Source: Symbiobacterium thermophilum IAM 14863
GTDB lineage: Bacteria > Bacillota > Sulfobacillia > Symbiobacteriales > Symbiobacteriaceae
Assembly: GCF_000009905.1 (NCBI RefSeq)
Contig: NC_006177.1
Span: forward strand, 1,860,001 to 1,924,000
Length of the DNA stretch: 64,000 nucleotides
Reading direction: 5' to 3'
Position 1 is the stretch's first letter; every line of letters begins with the position of its first letter. Below are positions 41,810 through 50,956 of this stretch, one piece after another. The translations under genes were made by a program, and so were the position numbers. The notes beneath the pieces were generated by a model, which saw only the letters and a list, made by a program, of their open reading frames with translations, ran no database searches and was not told where the DNA came from.

Positions 41810-44437
41810 CTATCGGTTCTCCTTCGCCTTGGCCTGCAGCTGATAGAGCGTGTTCAAGGCCTCGATCGGGGTGAGCGCCATCACGTTCAGGCCCAGCAAC
41901 TCCTCCACCACCGGGTCCTTCTTGGGCTCGAAGAAGGTGAGCTGCACGGCCGGCTGCCGTCTCAGCCGCTGGGCGGCGGCCTCCCGCCGGGACTTCCGCT
42001 CGCCCTCCTGTTCCTCCAGGGTGGCGAGGATCTCCCGCGCCCGCTCCACGACGGAGGCCGGCAGACCGGCCAGCCGCCCGACCTGGATGCCGTAGGAACG
42101 GTCCGCCCCGCCCCGCACCAGCTTGCGCAGGAAGATGATGTCCTCGCCCTTCTCCATCACCGCGACCGAGTAGTTCTTCACCCCGGGCAGGATGCCCTCG
42201 AGCTCACACAGCTCATGGTAGTGGGTGGCGAACAGCGTCCGGCACCCGATCGCCTGGTGAATGTGCTCGGTGATCGCCCAGGCGATGGAGAGGCCGTCGA
42301 AGGTGGCGGTCCCCCGGCCCACCTCGTCCAGCACCACCAGCGACCGCTCGGTGGCGCTGTGAAGGATGTTGGCCACCTCCGTCATCTCCACCATGAACGT
42401 GGACCGGCCGGTGGCCAGGTCGTCCGACGCCCCCACCCGGGTGAAGACCCGGTCCACCAGCCCGATGTGCGCCGACTCCGCGGGTACGAAGGAGCCCGCC
42501 TGCGCCAGGATCACCGCCAGCGCCGCCTGCCGCATCACCGTGGACTTGCCGCCCATGTTGGGGCCGGTGATGAGCAGCACCCGGTTCTCCCCGGTGTCCA
42601 CCAGCAGGTCGTTGGGCACGAACGCCCCTTCCTCCATCACCCGCTCCAGCACCGGATGGCGGGAGCCCTTCAGCTCCAGCACCGTGGAGCCGTCCACCAG
42701 GGGCCGGCAGTAGCCGTACAGCGACGCCACCTCCGCGAAGGAGGCCAGCGCGTCCAGCTCGGCCACCGCCCGGGCCGAACGCTGGATGCGGGTCACCTCG
42801 GCGGCCACCCGCTGCCGGATCTCCACGAAGAGCTCGTACTCCAGGTCCATCACCCGCTCGGCAGCGTGGAGCACCTTCTCCTCCAGCTCCTTCAGCTCCG
42901 GCGTGATGAACCGCTCCTCGTTGGCCAGGGTCTGCTTGCGGATGTAGTCGGGGGGCACCAGGGGCAGGTTCGGCTTCGTCACCGCGAGGTAGTAGCCGAA
43001 GACCTTGTTGTAGCCGATCTTCAGCGACTTGATGCCCGTGCGCTCCCGCTCCCGGGCCTCCACCTGGGCGATCCAGGCCTTGCCGTCCCGGGCGATGCGC
43101 CGGAGCTCATCGACCTCCGGGTGGAAGCCGTCCTTCAGGATGCCGCCCTCGGTGAGGGCCACCGGCGGCTCGTCGGCGATGGCGTGCTCGATCAGGTCCC
43201 GCACGTCGTCCAGCATATCCAGCTGGTCCCGGAGTTCCACCAGCCGCTCGGCCCGGACGTCCTCCAGGGCCACCCGGATCGACGGCAGCGCCACCAGCGA
43301 CTGCTTCAGGGCGACCAGGTCCCGGGCGTTGGCGCTGCCGACCGCCACCCGTCCGGCCAGCCGCTCCAGGTCGTGGACCTCCTGCAGCAGCGCCCGCAGG
43401 TCGGCCCGCAGCACAGGCCGGTGCACCAGTTCGCCCACCGCCTCGTGGCGGGCGTGGATCTGCCGCAGGTCGAGGAGCGGCCGCTCCAGCCAGCTCTTCA
43501 GCAGCCGCGCGCCCATGGCGGTGACGGTGCGGTCCATGACCCAGAGCAGGGTGCCCCGCCGCCCGCCGTCCCGGAGCGACCGGGTCAGCTCCAGGTTCCG
43601 CCGCGTGGCGGGGTCCAGCACCATGTAGTCGCCGGGGTAGTAGACCGCCAGCCCGCTCACGTGGCCCAGGCTGGCCTTGTGCATCTCCTCCAGGTAGGCC
43701 AGCGCCGCGCCCGCGGCTGAGGTGGCCAGTTCCAGGTCCTCGCAGCCGAAGCCGCTCAGGTTGGCCGTGCCGAAGTGCTCCGTCAGCTTCCGGTAGGCAT
43801 TCGCATGGTTGAAATGCCGCCCCTCGAACACCGAGACGGCGATGCCCGACGCCTTCAGCGGCCCCGTCACCGACGGCTCAGCCGCCAGCCCCGGCTCCAG
43901 GATTACCTCCCGGGGCTCCAGCCGGCCGATCTCCTCCAGGAGCAGCCGCAGGCTGTCCGCCCCGTTCATCTGCGCCGCCGCGAACTCGCCGGTGGAGAGG
44001 TCGACCACGGCGAGGCCGAACCCCGTCCGGGACCAGGCGATGGCCGCGAGGAAGTTGTTGGCCTTCTCGGGCAGCAGCCGGGGCTCCACCAGGGTGCCCG
44101 GCGTGACCACCCGGGTGACGTCCCGCTTCACCAACCCCTTGGCCTTCTTCGGGTCCTCCAGCTGGTCGCAGATGGCCACCTTGTAGCCCTTCTCGATCAG
44201 GCGGGCGATGTACGCCTCGGCCGCGTGGTAGGGGATCCCGGCCATGGGAACCCGGCCCATGTCCTTGCCGGCGTCCCGGCCGGTGAGCACCAGCTCCAGC
44301 TCCCGCGCCACCAGCTCCGCGTCGTCCATGAAGGTCTCGTAGAAGTCGCCCAGCCGGTAGAACAGGATGCAGTCCGGGTACTGCTCCTTGATCTGCAGGT
44401 ACTGGGCGAACATGGGTGTTGCCTTGGCTGGGTCCAC
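41810..44437 (-). CDS. mutS: DNA mismatch repair protein MutS
   Basis: MutS recognises mismatches and starts repair with MutL. The mismatch-binding domain I has FYRLGDFYETF, whose Phe-x-Glu contact is kept as FYE. The ATPase domain has Walker A GPNMGGKSTVMRQ, signature SLVVLDEVGRGTATFDGLS and the HTH end. The protein has 875 residues. The GTG at 44437 lies about 13 bases after AGGAGG; ATG at residue 9 is an alternative. It follows ymcA and miaB as in Bacillus. Confidence 0.97.
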   Translation of the reverse strand: MDPAKATPMFAQYLQIKEQYPDCILFYRLGDFYETFMDDAELVARELELVLTGRDAGKDMGRVPMAGIPYHAAEAYIARLIEKGYKVAICDQLEDPKKAKGLVKRDVTRVVTPGTLVEPRLLPEKANNFLAAIAWSRTGFGLAVVDLSTGEFAAAQMNGADSLRLLLEEIGRLEPREVILEPGLAAEPSVTGPLKASGIAVSVFEGRHFNHANAYRKLTEHFGTANLSGFGCEDLELATSAAGAALAYLEEMHKASLGHVSGLAVYYPGDYMVLDPATRRNLELTRSLRDGGRRGTLLWVMDRTVTAMGARLLKSWLERPLLDLRQIHARHEAVGELVHRPVLRADLRALLQEVHDLERLAGRVAVGSANARDLVALKQSLVALPSIRVALEDVRAERLVELRDQLDMLDDVRDLIEHAIADEPPVALTEGGILKDGFHPEVDELRRIARDGKAWIAQVEARERERTGIKSLKIGYNKVFGYYLAVTKPNLPLVPPDYIRKQTLANEERFITPELKELEEKVLHAAERVMDLEYELFVEIRQRVAAEVTRIQRSARAVAELDALASFAEVASLYGYCRPLVDGSTVLELKGSRHPVLERVMEEGAFVPNDLLVDTGENRVLLITGPNMGGKSTVMRQAALAVILAQAGSFVPAESAHIGLVDRVFTRVGASDDLATGRSTFMVEMTEVANILHSATERSLVVLDEVGRGTATFDGLSIAWAITEHIHQAIGCRTLFATHYHELCELEGILPGVKNYSVAVMEKGEDIIFLRKLVRGGADRSYGIQVGRLAGLPASVVERAREILATLEEQEGERKSRREAAAQRLRRQPAVQLTFFEPKKDPVVEELLGLNVMALTPIEALNTLYQLQAKAKENR

Positions 44438-44581
44438 CTTGCTGCAAGTCCTCCTCCTCCGCGCGCCGCGTTCGCTGCCTGGCCGCGCGGTCCTTCCGGC
44501 TGTTGTTCGTCACCCGCAGGCCGGAACCCTGCTCGCAAGCCCGGAGGGGGGCAACTGCCCCCCTCCGGATCCGTCCTGCCC

Positions 44582-44983
44582 TTATCCGCCGCAGCCGCAG
44601 CTGCCGGAGCCGCAGCCGCCCTTTGCCCGGGGCGCCGTCTCGCCGGTGATCGGGAAGGTCACCACGGCGTTGATCCGCTCCATGAAGGCATCGAGGGCCA
44701 CCCGGGCGTTCCAGTAGGCCTGGATCACCGGGTGGGCGTTGAACCGCTCCTCGATCGCCAGGAATCGCTCCACCAGGGCCTTCTGCTCCTCGGGCGGCCG
44801 GCCGCGGGAGAGCTTTACCGCCCGCTTGGCCGCCTCGTACTCCCGGATCAGGGCGACCGCGTCGGGGTCGGCCAGCACCGCGTCCTCGGTCCGCCGGTAC
44901 TCCTGCACCTCCGGCGTCTCCGCGATGGCCTCGGCCAGCTCCCGGGCCAGCAACCACACATCGCGACGGGTCGCAACCGCCAC
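44582..44983 (-). CDS. ymcA: YmcA/RicA-like regulator (YlbF/YmcA family)
   Basis: The helical protein (ELAEAIAETPEVQEYRRTED, REYEAAKRAVKLSRGRP) belongs to the YlbF/YmcA family. In Bacillus YmcA, YlbF and YaaT form a complex carrying 4Fe-4S clusters that promotes RNase Y-dependent mRNA maturation and developmental choices. The tail GGCGSGSCGCGG offers three cysteines that could contribute ligands. GTG 44983 is preferred over ATG 44998 because GGGGGGAG precedes it by six bases. Its place between miaB and mutS matches Bacillus, and rny lies elsewhere in the window. Confidence 0.85.
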   Translation of the reverse strand: MAVATRRDVWLLARELAEAIAETPEVQEYRRTEDAVLADPDAVALIREYEAAKRAVKLSRGRPPEEQKALVERFLAIEERFNAHPVIQAYWNARVALDAFMERINAVVTFPITGETAPRAKGGCGSGSCGCGG

Positions 44984-45006
44984 GTCATCTCCCCCCATCG
45001 TGCTGA

Positions 45007-46578
45007 CTAGGCCAGCGTCACCGGGCTCTCCACCAGCTCGCCCTCCAGGGTCCAGGTGCCGGCGCGGGTGATGCGCACGGGCACGATCCGGCCCCTGAGG
45101 GACTCGTCGCCGGGGAACGTGACCAGGATGTTGCCCCGGGTCCACCCGAAGACCACGTCGGGCTTGCCCTTGTCCAGCCCCTCCACCAGGATGTCGTACA
45201 CCTTGCCGACCCGCGCCTCGTTCTTGGCGCGGGCGATGCGGTTCTGCACCTCCATCAGCCGCTGCAGCCGCTCCTTCTTCTCGGGCACGCTGAGCCGGTC
45301 CTCCATCTGGGCGGCCGGGGTGCCGGCCCGCTCGGAGTACATGAACATGAAGGCGGCGTCGTACTGGACCTCCTCCACGAGGCTCAGCGTCTCCTGGAAC
45401 TCCTCCTCCGTCTCGCCGGGGAAGCCCACGATGATGTCGGTGGTGATCACCGCGTCGGGGATCAGCTCCCGGATCCACCCGACCAGCCGCAGGTACTGCT
45501 TCCGGTTGTACGAGCGCTTCATGCGCCGGAGCACGCTGTCGGAGCCCGACTGCACCGGCAGGTGGAACCACTCGCAGACCTTCTCGGCGCGGGCGATCTG
45601 CTCCACCATCTTGCGGGTAAAGTCCTTGGGGTGGTTGGTGGTGAAGCGGATGCGCTCGATGCCGGGGCTGTTCCGGTCGATGAGCTCGATCAGGTCGCCG
45701 AAGTCGAAGGCCCCCTCGCCGTGGCGGCCGTACAGGTCCTTTCCGTACGCGTTGACGTTCTGGCCCAGCAGGGTGATCTCCTTGAAGCCCTGGCGCGCCA
45801 GCTCCTGGACCTCGGCGAGGATGACCTCGTAGGGACGGCTGCGCTCCTTGCCGCGGGTGGTGGGCACAATGCAGTAGGTGCAGTGCTTGTCGCACCCGTA
45901 CATGATCGTGACCCAGGCCTTCAGGTCGCCCTCCCGGGCCGCCGGCAGGATGTCCGGGAAGTCGTCGCCCATCGACTCCCACACGTCCACCACGGTCTCC
46001 CGCTCGCTCCTGGCCCGCTCCACCAGCTCGGGCAGCCGGTGGATGTTGTGGGTGCCGAAGATCAGGTCCAGGTACGGGAACATCCGCTTGATGCGCTCCA
46101 CCTGGCCCTCCACCTGGGGCACGCAGCCGCACACCCCGATGATGAGGTCGGGGTTGGTGTACTTCAGCGGCTTCAGCTGGCCGATGCGGCCGAAGGCGTG
46201 CTCCACCGCCGACTCCCGCACGGCGCAGGTGTTGAACAGCAGGAGGTCGGCGTCGTCAGGCCCCTGGGCCTTCACGTAGCCCATCTGGGCGAGGATGCCG
46301 TACATGATCTCGCTGTCGTGCTCGTTCATCTGGCACCCGAAGGTCTCGATGTGCACCCGGGGCTCGGGCTTGCCGTGGATGCGCCGGCCCGCTTCCGGAT
46401 CGATCTGCATCTGCGCCACCCCGGCGGGCTCCAGGTGGTCGAAGCCGCCGGGCGTCAGGTCCTCGGTCGCCCCCTGCTCCGCCATGGGCAGCAGCTCCAG
46501 GGTGCCGTCCTTCATCATCTGCTCGACGCGGTCGAGAATATGGTTAAGGTCATCGGCCTTATGATCCTTCTCGGTCAT
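45007..46578 (-). CDS. miaB: tRNA-2-methylthio-N6-dimethylallyladenosine synthase MiaB
   Basis: MiaB is a radical-SAM enzyme that methylthiolates i6A37 of tRNA, following MiaA. The three cluster I cysteines lie in IETFGCQMNEHDSE, LLFNTCAVRESA and GVCGCVPQ; the radical SAM triad is YGCDKHCTYCIVP. A TRAM domain closes the protein (VGKVYDILVEGLDKGKPDVV). ATG 46578 follows GGGGGAG. The N-terminal 80 residues before the MTTase domain are an extension of moderate length. Length is 523 residues. It begins the operon miaB-ymcA-mutS. Confidence 0.97.
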   Translation of the reverse strand: MTEKDHKADDLNHILDRVEQMMKDGTLELLPMAEQGATEDLTPGGFDHLEPAGVAQMQIDPEAGRRIHGKPEPRVHIETFGCQMNEHDSEIMYGILAQMGYVKAQGPDDADLLLFNTCAVRESAVEHAFGRIGQLKPLKYTNPDLIIGVCGCVPQVEGQVERIKRMFPYLDLIFGTHNIHRLPELVERARSERETVVDVWESMGDDFPDILPAAREGDLKAWVTIMYGCDKHCTYCIVPTTRGKERSRPYEVILAEVQELARQGFKEITLLGQNVNAYGKDLYGRHGEGAFDFGDLIELIDRNSPGIERIRFTTNHPKDFTRKMVEQIARAEKVCEWFHLPVQSGSDSVLRRMKRSYNRKQYLRLVGWIRELIPDAVITTDIIVGFPGETEEEFQETLSLVEEVQYDAAFMFMYSERAGTPAAQMEDRLSVPEKKERLQRLMEVQNRIARAKNEARVGKVYDILVEGLDKGKPDVVFGWTRGNILVTFPGDESLRGRIVPVRITRAGTWTLEGELVESPVTLA

Positions 46579-46628
46579 GTATGGTCTCCCCCTTTGGGGC
46601 GGTGATCTACGGAATGTGCATCTAGTGT

Positions 46629-46656
46629 AGTGTACCACAAGTAGGGCTCCGCCCAA
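46629..46656 (-). promoter_or_regulatory. putative promoter of miaB-ymcA-mutS
   Basis: On the minus strand TTGGGC (46656-46651) and TACACT (46634-46629) are 16 bases apart, about 50 bases before the miaB start and just after the terminator of the upstream gene. Confidence 0.4.
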
Positions 46657-46663
46657 AAGAGAA

Positions 46664-46682
46664 ACGGGCGCGGCGCGCCCGT
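46664..46682 (-). terminator. terminator of the gene at 46702
   Basis: ACGGGCGC (46664-46671) and GCGCCCGT (46675-46682) form a perfect 8-bp stem; on the minus strand TTCTCTTTTG follows. Confidence 0.7.
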
Positions 46683-46701
46683 CTGCCGGTCGGCGGTGCG
46701 G

Positions 46702-47127
46702 TCAGTCCACCATGCCCCAAGCCAGGGTTGCGGCCCGCACGGTCGCCAGCGCCGGCGAATCGGCCGGCATGATGATCATCACGTTCCGATGCCGGATGAC
46801 CGTCTGTGGGGAATCCCATTCGAAGAGGGCAGCGGTGTTGCCGTCGGTCACCCGGTAGCCGCCCTCGCCGACCTCGAACCGCTCCTGCTCCTCCTGGCTG
46901 GCGTAGATGAAAGCCACCAGGGTATGTGCGCCGTCCGCTCCCAGGGCAAGCCGGGTTCCCTCGCCGAGGACGGGCCAGCTGACCGTCTCCTGGACCGCGA
47001 CCTGCAGCCCGGCCCTCTCCAGGGCCTCCACCACATCGTCCATTGCGAGGACCGCCGGCCTCATCCCGGTGATCAGCAGCACGGCCAGAACCACAGCGCC
47101 CATCCCCCACAGCGCCTGGCGCTTCAT
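46702..47127 (-). CDS. small secreted or membrane-anchored protein of unknown function
   Basis: The 141-residue protein starts with a signal-anchor ([17 protein letters not shown]) followed by a beta-rich domain ([31 protein letters not shown]). No conserved family is recognised; the pattern is loosely like small sensor or DUF4367-type extracytoplasmic domains. ATG 47127 has GGGGTG upstream. It is divergent from the msrAB gene and ends at a terminator with a T-rich tail. Confidence 0.65.
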   Translation of the reverse strand: MKRQALWGMGAVVLAVLLITGMRPAVLAMDDVVEALERAGLQVAVQETVSWPVLGEGTRLALGADGAHTLVAFIYASQEEQERFEVGEGGYRVTDGNTAALFEWDSPQTVIRHRNVMIIMPADSPALATVRAATLAWGMVD

Positions 47128-47346
47128 ACCGAGACACCCCCCACTATATATCACGTTGGCACACCGGCCATGGGTTCCGTCTACGGCCATGGGTTCCCCC
47201 TGGCCCGGGTGCAGCTCCCCCCGCTGCGCGCATCGCCGGGGCCGAAGGGCAGAGCCCGTGCGGTGGCCGGGCCACGCCGGTGGACGCCGTGCAGTACCCC
47301 CGGGACCGGCCCGGTCGTCCAGAATGGTACAGGGAGGGTATGCACC

Positions 47347-48306
47347 ATGGATGAGAAAAGGTTGGAACTGGCCACCTTCGCCGGCGGCTGCTTCTGGTGC
47401 ATGGTGAGCCCCTTCGAGGAGCAGCCCGGCATCTACAAGGTGGTCTCGGGCTACACCGGCGGCCACAAGGAGAACCCCACGTACGAGGAAGTCTGTTCCG
47501 GCACCACGGGCCACTTCGAGGCAGTCCAGATCACCTTCGACCCGGACGTCTTCCCCTACGAGCGGCTGCTCGACCTCTTCTGGCAGCAGATCGATCCCAC
47601 CGACCCCGACGGGCAGTTCTACGACCGCGGCCCGCAGTACCGCACGGCGATCTTCTACCACAACGAGGAGCAGCGCCGGCTGGCCGAGAAGTCCAAGGCA
47701 GAGCTGGAGGCCAGCGGACGGTTCGACAAGCCCATCGCCACCCTGATCCTCCCCGCCGGCCCCTTCTACCCGGCCGAGGAGTACCACCAGGGTTACCACA
47801 GGAAGAACCCGTTCCATTACCAGCGGTACCGGGCCGCATCCGGTCGCGACGACTTCATCCGGAAGCACTGGCGGGACCCGGAGCGGGACGCCGAACTTCG
47901 CCGCCGGCTCACGCCCATCCAGTACGAGGTGACGCAGCTGGGCGCCACTGAGCGGCCCTTCACCGGCGAGTACTGGAACCACTTCGAAGAAGGTATCTAC
48001 GTGGACGTGGTCTCCGGCGAGCCGCTCTTCAGCTCCAGGGACAAGTTCGACGCCGGCTGCGGCTGGCCCAGCTTCACCCGGCCGCTGGTGCCCGAGAATA
48101 TCGTGGAGCGGCTGGACCTCAGCCACGGGATGGTGCGCACCGAGGTGCGCAGCCGGGGGGCCGACTCCCACCTGGGCCACGTGTTCCCGGACGGCCCGGC
48201 GCCCACGGGCCTCCGCTACTGCATCAACTCCGCGGCCCTGCGCTTCATCCCCAAGGAAGACCTGGAGAAGGAAGGTTACGGCGAGTTCCGGAAACTCTTT
48301 GAGTAA
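47347..48306 (+). CDS. msrAB: peptide methionine sulfoxide reductase MsrA-MsrB fusion
   Basis: The protein joins MsrA (residues 1-160, active site GGCFWC) and MsrB (from about 190; GCGWPSF, then [16 protein letters not shown] and the catalytic cysteine in [14 protein letters not shown]). They reduce S- and R-methionine sulfoxides. The MsrB part lacks the CxxC zinc pairs. Both catalytic cysteines are kept. ATG 47347 follows GGGAGGG. The order A-B is the less complex form of the fusion, with no signal peptide, so it acts in the cytosol. The TrxR-like gene follows by 48 bases and may be co-transcribed. Confidence 0.95.
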   Translation: MDEKRLELATFAGGCFWCMVSPFEEQPGIYKVVSGYTGGHKENPTYEEVCSGTTGHFEAVQITFDPDVFPYERLLDLFWQQIDPTDPDGQFYDRGPQYRTAIFYHNEEQRRLAEKSKAELEASGRFDKPIATLILPAGPFYPAEEYHQGYHRKNPFHYQRYRAASGRDDFIRKHWRDPERDAELRRRLTPIQYEVTQLGATERPFTGEYWNHFEEGIYVDVVSGEPLFSSRDKFDAGCGWPSFTRPLVPENIVERLDLSHGMVRTEVRSRGADSHLGHVFPDGPAPTGLRYCINSAALRFIPKEDLEKEGYGEFRKLFE

Positions 48307-48354
48307 CAGCTGCGGTCTCATACACCGCCGTCACGCCGGGAGGGGGTGTGTGCT

Positions 48355-49266
48355 GTGGCAGAGGACAGGCACTGGGACATAGTCATCGTCGGGGCCGGGA
48401 TGGCGGGACTGGCGACCGCAATATGGGCCCGTCGGCTGGGTCTGGAGCCGCTGGTCCTGGAAGCCGCCCCGCGACCCGGCGGCCAGCTCAACCAGATCCG
48501 CGGGCGGATCTTCGACTATCCGGGCCTGGACCTGCCCAGCGGCGAAGCCCTTACGGAGCGGCTGATGCGCCAGGCGGCCGAGGCCGGGGCGCGGGTGGAC
48601 CTGGGGAGGACCGTCCGGGCCGTCTCCGCAGCGGAGCGCACCTGCCTTACCTCCGAGGGCCCGGTCACCGGGCGAGCCCTGGTCATCGCCACCGGCCTGC
48701 GGGCCCGCCGCCTCGGCGTGGAGGGCGAGCGGGCGCTCTACGAAGGCAACTGGGTCCGGCGCCCCTCCCACGACCTGCCCTGGTTCCGCGGCCGGCGCGT
48801 GGCGGTGATCGGCGGAGGCGACCGTGCGCTGGAGAACGCCGGCCTGCTGCTTCCGGTGGCCCGGGAGGTCCACCTGCTGAGCCGCGGCCCGCTCCGGGCC
48901 CGGACGGACCTCTCCGCCCCCGTCCTGGCGAACGATCGACTGGTGCACCACGAACGGGCCAGGGTGGGGCGGTTCGACGTCCGGCCCGACGGGGTCACCG
49001 TGGAGGTCCACCAGGCCGACCGGGTGTGGCCCCTGGAGGTGGATGCGGTCTGCATCTACATCGGCAACGAGCCCAACAGCCAGCTGGTGGCCGGCCAGGT
49101 GGAGCTCGACCCCGAGGGATACATCGTCACCGACCGCTTCGGACAGACCTCCGTGCCCGGCGTCTTTGCAGCGGGCGACGTCTGCACGCCCCCGGCGTAC
49201 CAGAGCCTGGCGAACGCCGCCGGGCAGGCCATGGTGGTGGCCAAGCGCATCGCCCTCAGCCTGTGA
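48355..49266 (+). CDS. thioredoxin-reductase-like flavoprotein without the CxxC
   Basis: The two-domain FAD/NAD(P) protein has the FAD motif VIVGAGMAGLATA, the NAD(P) motif VIGGGDRALENAGLL, and the second FAD contact GVFAAGDV. The redox CxxC of thioredoxin reductase, expected before the NAD(P) motif, is absent (sequence EGNWVRRPSHDLPWFRG). It therefore cannot reduce thioredoxin directly and may be a ferredoxin/flavodoxin or bacillithiol-type reductase. GTG 48355 has GGGAGGGGG eight bases upstream. Position after msrAB hints at a link with oxidative damage repair. Confidence 0.88.
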   Translation: MAEDRHWDIVIVGAGMAGLATAIWARRLGLEPLVLEAAPRPGGQLNQIRGRIFDYPGLDLPSGEALTERLMRQAAEAGARVDLGRTVRAVSAAERTCLTSEGPVTGRALVIATGLRARRLGVEGERALYEGNWVRRPSHDLPWFRGRRVAVIGGGDRALENAGLLLPVAREVHLLSRGPLRARTDLSAPVLANDRLVHHERARVGRFDVRPDGVTVEVHQADRVWPLEVDAVCIYIGNEPNSQLVAGQVELDPEGYIVTDRFGQTSVPGVFAAGDVCTPPAYQSLANAAGQAMVVAKRIALSL

Positions 49267-49294
49267 CCGGCGCAGCGGCAGGACAGGCAAACCA

Positions 49295-49318
49295 GGCCCG
49301 CGCATTGCAGCGCGGGCC
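49295..49318. terminator. terminator after the flavoprotein gene
   Basis: GGCCCGCGC (49295-49303) and GCGCGGGCC (49310-49318) pair perfectly, followed by CTGCTTTC. Confidence 0.7.
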
Positions 49319-49378
49319 CTGCTTTCACGGAGCTGACCCTCGGCGAGCGGGAGCGGCCCGTTGTGCCCGGCGGGCCGA

Positions 49379-49918
49379 TCAGGTGCGGCGGGCTGATTCT
49401 GCGCGGGGTGCTCCCGACCGGGACAGCTGCTCCCGCAGCCGGAACGCAGACCCGTCAAACGGAAACCGCCGCTCCTCCACCATCTGGATCAGTTCCGCCA
49501 GCGCGCTTCTGGCCAGTTCCACCACCTCTTCGGGATACCCCCATTCCCGGCGGTGGGCCTCGAACTCGTCCTCATCCTCTACCCGCCACGCGAGGTCCTC
49601 GGTCACCAGCAGGTCGAGGTCCAGGTCGACCAGGGAAAGAACGCCTTCCGACAGCGTGGCCGGCGTGTTCACGTTGCCGTAATAATGCCGGAAGGAGCCG
49701 TCGGCGTTCCAGGCGGCGCTCACGGAGCACGGCGCAGACGTGAAGTGGAACTCGATCGACTCGTTGGGCACCGGCCAGTCCACCAGCCCCCTCCCCGGAT
49801 GGGTGAGGGGGCGTCCGTACGCCCCGTGAACGATGATCACGTCGGAACGCTCTTCGATGAGCCGCACCGGGTAGCTGTAGTGCTTCCTGCCACCGTATTT
49901 GTACTGCTGGACCCACAT
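49379..49918 (-). CDS. DUF402/Ntdp-like nucleotide phosphatase
   Basis: The 179-residue protein has the DUF402 signature: WNADGSFRHYYGNVNTPATL, LSLVDLDLDLLVTED and the DEDEFEAHRREWGYPEE block with clustered Asp/Glu for metal binding. Family members (FomD, Ntdp) hydrolyse nucleoside di- and triphosphates. ATG 49918 begins at the conserved part. The convergent flavoprotein gene ends at a shared hairpin. Catalytic Asp/Tyr positions appear kept. Confidence 0.85.
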   Translation of the reverse strand: MWVQQYKYGGRKHYSYPVRLIEERSDVIIVHGAYGRPLTHPGRGLVDWPVPNESIEFHFTSAPCSVSAAWNADGSFRHYYGNVNTPATLSEGVLSLVDLDLDLLVTEDLAWRVEDEDEFEAHRREWGYPEEVVELARSALAELIQMVEERRFPFDGSAFRLREQLSRSGAPRAESARRT

Positions 49919-50021
49919 CGCAGGCGGGCTTCGCCTCCTCCTTGTGCTTTTCCCATCGGTCGTGGCTCAGGTGAACGGAAACGCCGTTTCTCTGACGGGT
50001 CACTCCCGCGCCGAACTGCGG

Positions 50022-50357
50022 CTACCGCAACCAGCGAAACGCCACCGCACCCGTCAGCAGCAGCAGCAGGGCGGGCATGGCCATGCCGAGGGTCAGGCGC
50101 CCGCCGGCATTCTGCCACACCTGGTATCCCCATGCCACTGACGCTGCGGCAAAGGGCAGCAGAATCGCCAGCGCGCCGGCGCGCACCACCCGGGACCGGC
50201 GACGCGCAGGCCTGATGCCGCGCACCACCTTCCCGAATCCGGCCAGGCTCGATTCCGGGGTTGCCGTGACATAATCGGCACCCAGCACACCTCCGCACAC
50301 CGGGCAGAGATCGCCCGGGCCACCGTCCACCTCACGGCCGCAAGCACCGCAACGCAT
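50022..50357 (-). CDS. small zinc-ribbon membrane protein
   Basis: Residues 1-25 form a zinc ribbon (CGAC and CPVC), followed by a basic stretch and two membrane helices (about residues 56-77 and 85-103). No family is recognised. It resembles, in style, the zinc-ribbon starts of ResA and ResB in this window. ATG 50357 follows GGAGGAGG about nine bases upstream. Confidence 0.65.
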   Translation of the reverse strand: MRCGACGREVDGGPGDLCPVCGGVLGADYVTATPESSLAGFGKVVRGIRPARRRSRVVRAGALAILLPFAAASVAWGYQVWQNAGGRLTLGMAMPALLLLLTGAVAFRWLR

Positions 50358-50472
50358 GCACCGCCCTCCTCCCGTACACCACACCGGCAACCCGATTTGC
50401 GCCACTGTTATGACAACCGTCATTCTACCCTATGGCGGACGCCCGTGGCAACGGCCCCAAGACGCGGCAAAA

Positions 50473-50496
50473 CGCCCGGTGCACATGCACCGGGCG
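50473..50496 (-). terminator. terminator of the RRM gene
   Basis: CGCCCGGTGCA (50473-50483) and TGCACCGGGCG (50486-50496) form an 11-bp perfect stem; the minus strand continues with TTTTG. Confidence 0.8.
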
Positions 50497-50515
50497 CTGT
50501 TGTCACCTCCGCTGT

Positions 50516-50788
50516 TTAGCGGCGAGGGCCACGCTCCGGACGAGGCTGGGCCTCGTTGACGGTGAGCTGACGGCCGGCCCACTCGGCGCCGTTCAGGGCG
50601 TCGATGACGGCCTGAGCCTGATCGGCCGGAACCTCCACGAAGCCGAAGCCGCGGCTGCGGCCCGTCTCCCGATCGGTAGCGATTCGGGCGCCGAGCACCT
50701 CAGCATGCTGGGACACGGCGTTCTGAAGATCCTCCGGCGTGACGGCCCACGGAAGGTTGCCGAAGTACAGGGTCTTGGTCATTCGCAT
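50516..50788 (-). CDS. RRM-domain RNA-binding protein
   Basis: A single RNA recognition motif of 80 residues makes up the protein: RNP2 is LYFGNLPW and RNP1 is RGFGFVEV, with aromatic residues for RNA stacking. Such glycine-poor stand-alone RRM proteins occur in cyanobacteria and several bacteria, often linked to cold response. ATG 50788 is preferred (GGGAG five bases upstream) over ATG 50782. A strong terminator follows. Confidence 0.93.
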   Translation of the reverse strand: MRMTKTLYFGNLPWAVTPEDLQNAVSQHAEVLGARIATDRETGRSRGFGFVEVPADQAQAVIDALNGAEWAGRQLTVNEAQPRPERGPRR

Positions 50789-50956
50789 TCTCTCTCCCAT
50801 CCATCTGGAGATATTTTTTGGATCGCGTTCGGGAGGGAGACGCGAGGAATTCGCCCGTATTCGGCAAACCAGCGCACCGCTCACCAAGCCGCAAACCAAT
50901 GATAGGATACGCCATTTCGGCGGAAATTGCAACCCCTGATTTAAATTTGTTATGCG

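Noticed and set aside
41240-43720. An 826-codon open frame antisense to mutS
   Set aside because: Same reason: it mirrors mutS codons and has compositional bias but no domain.
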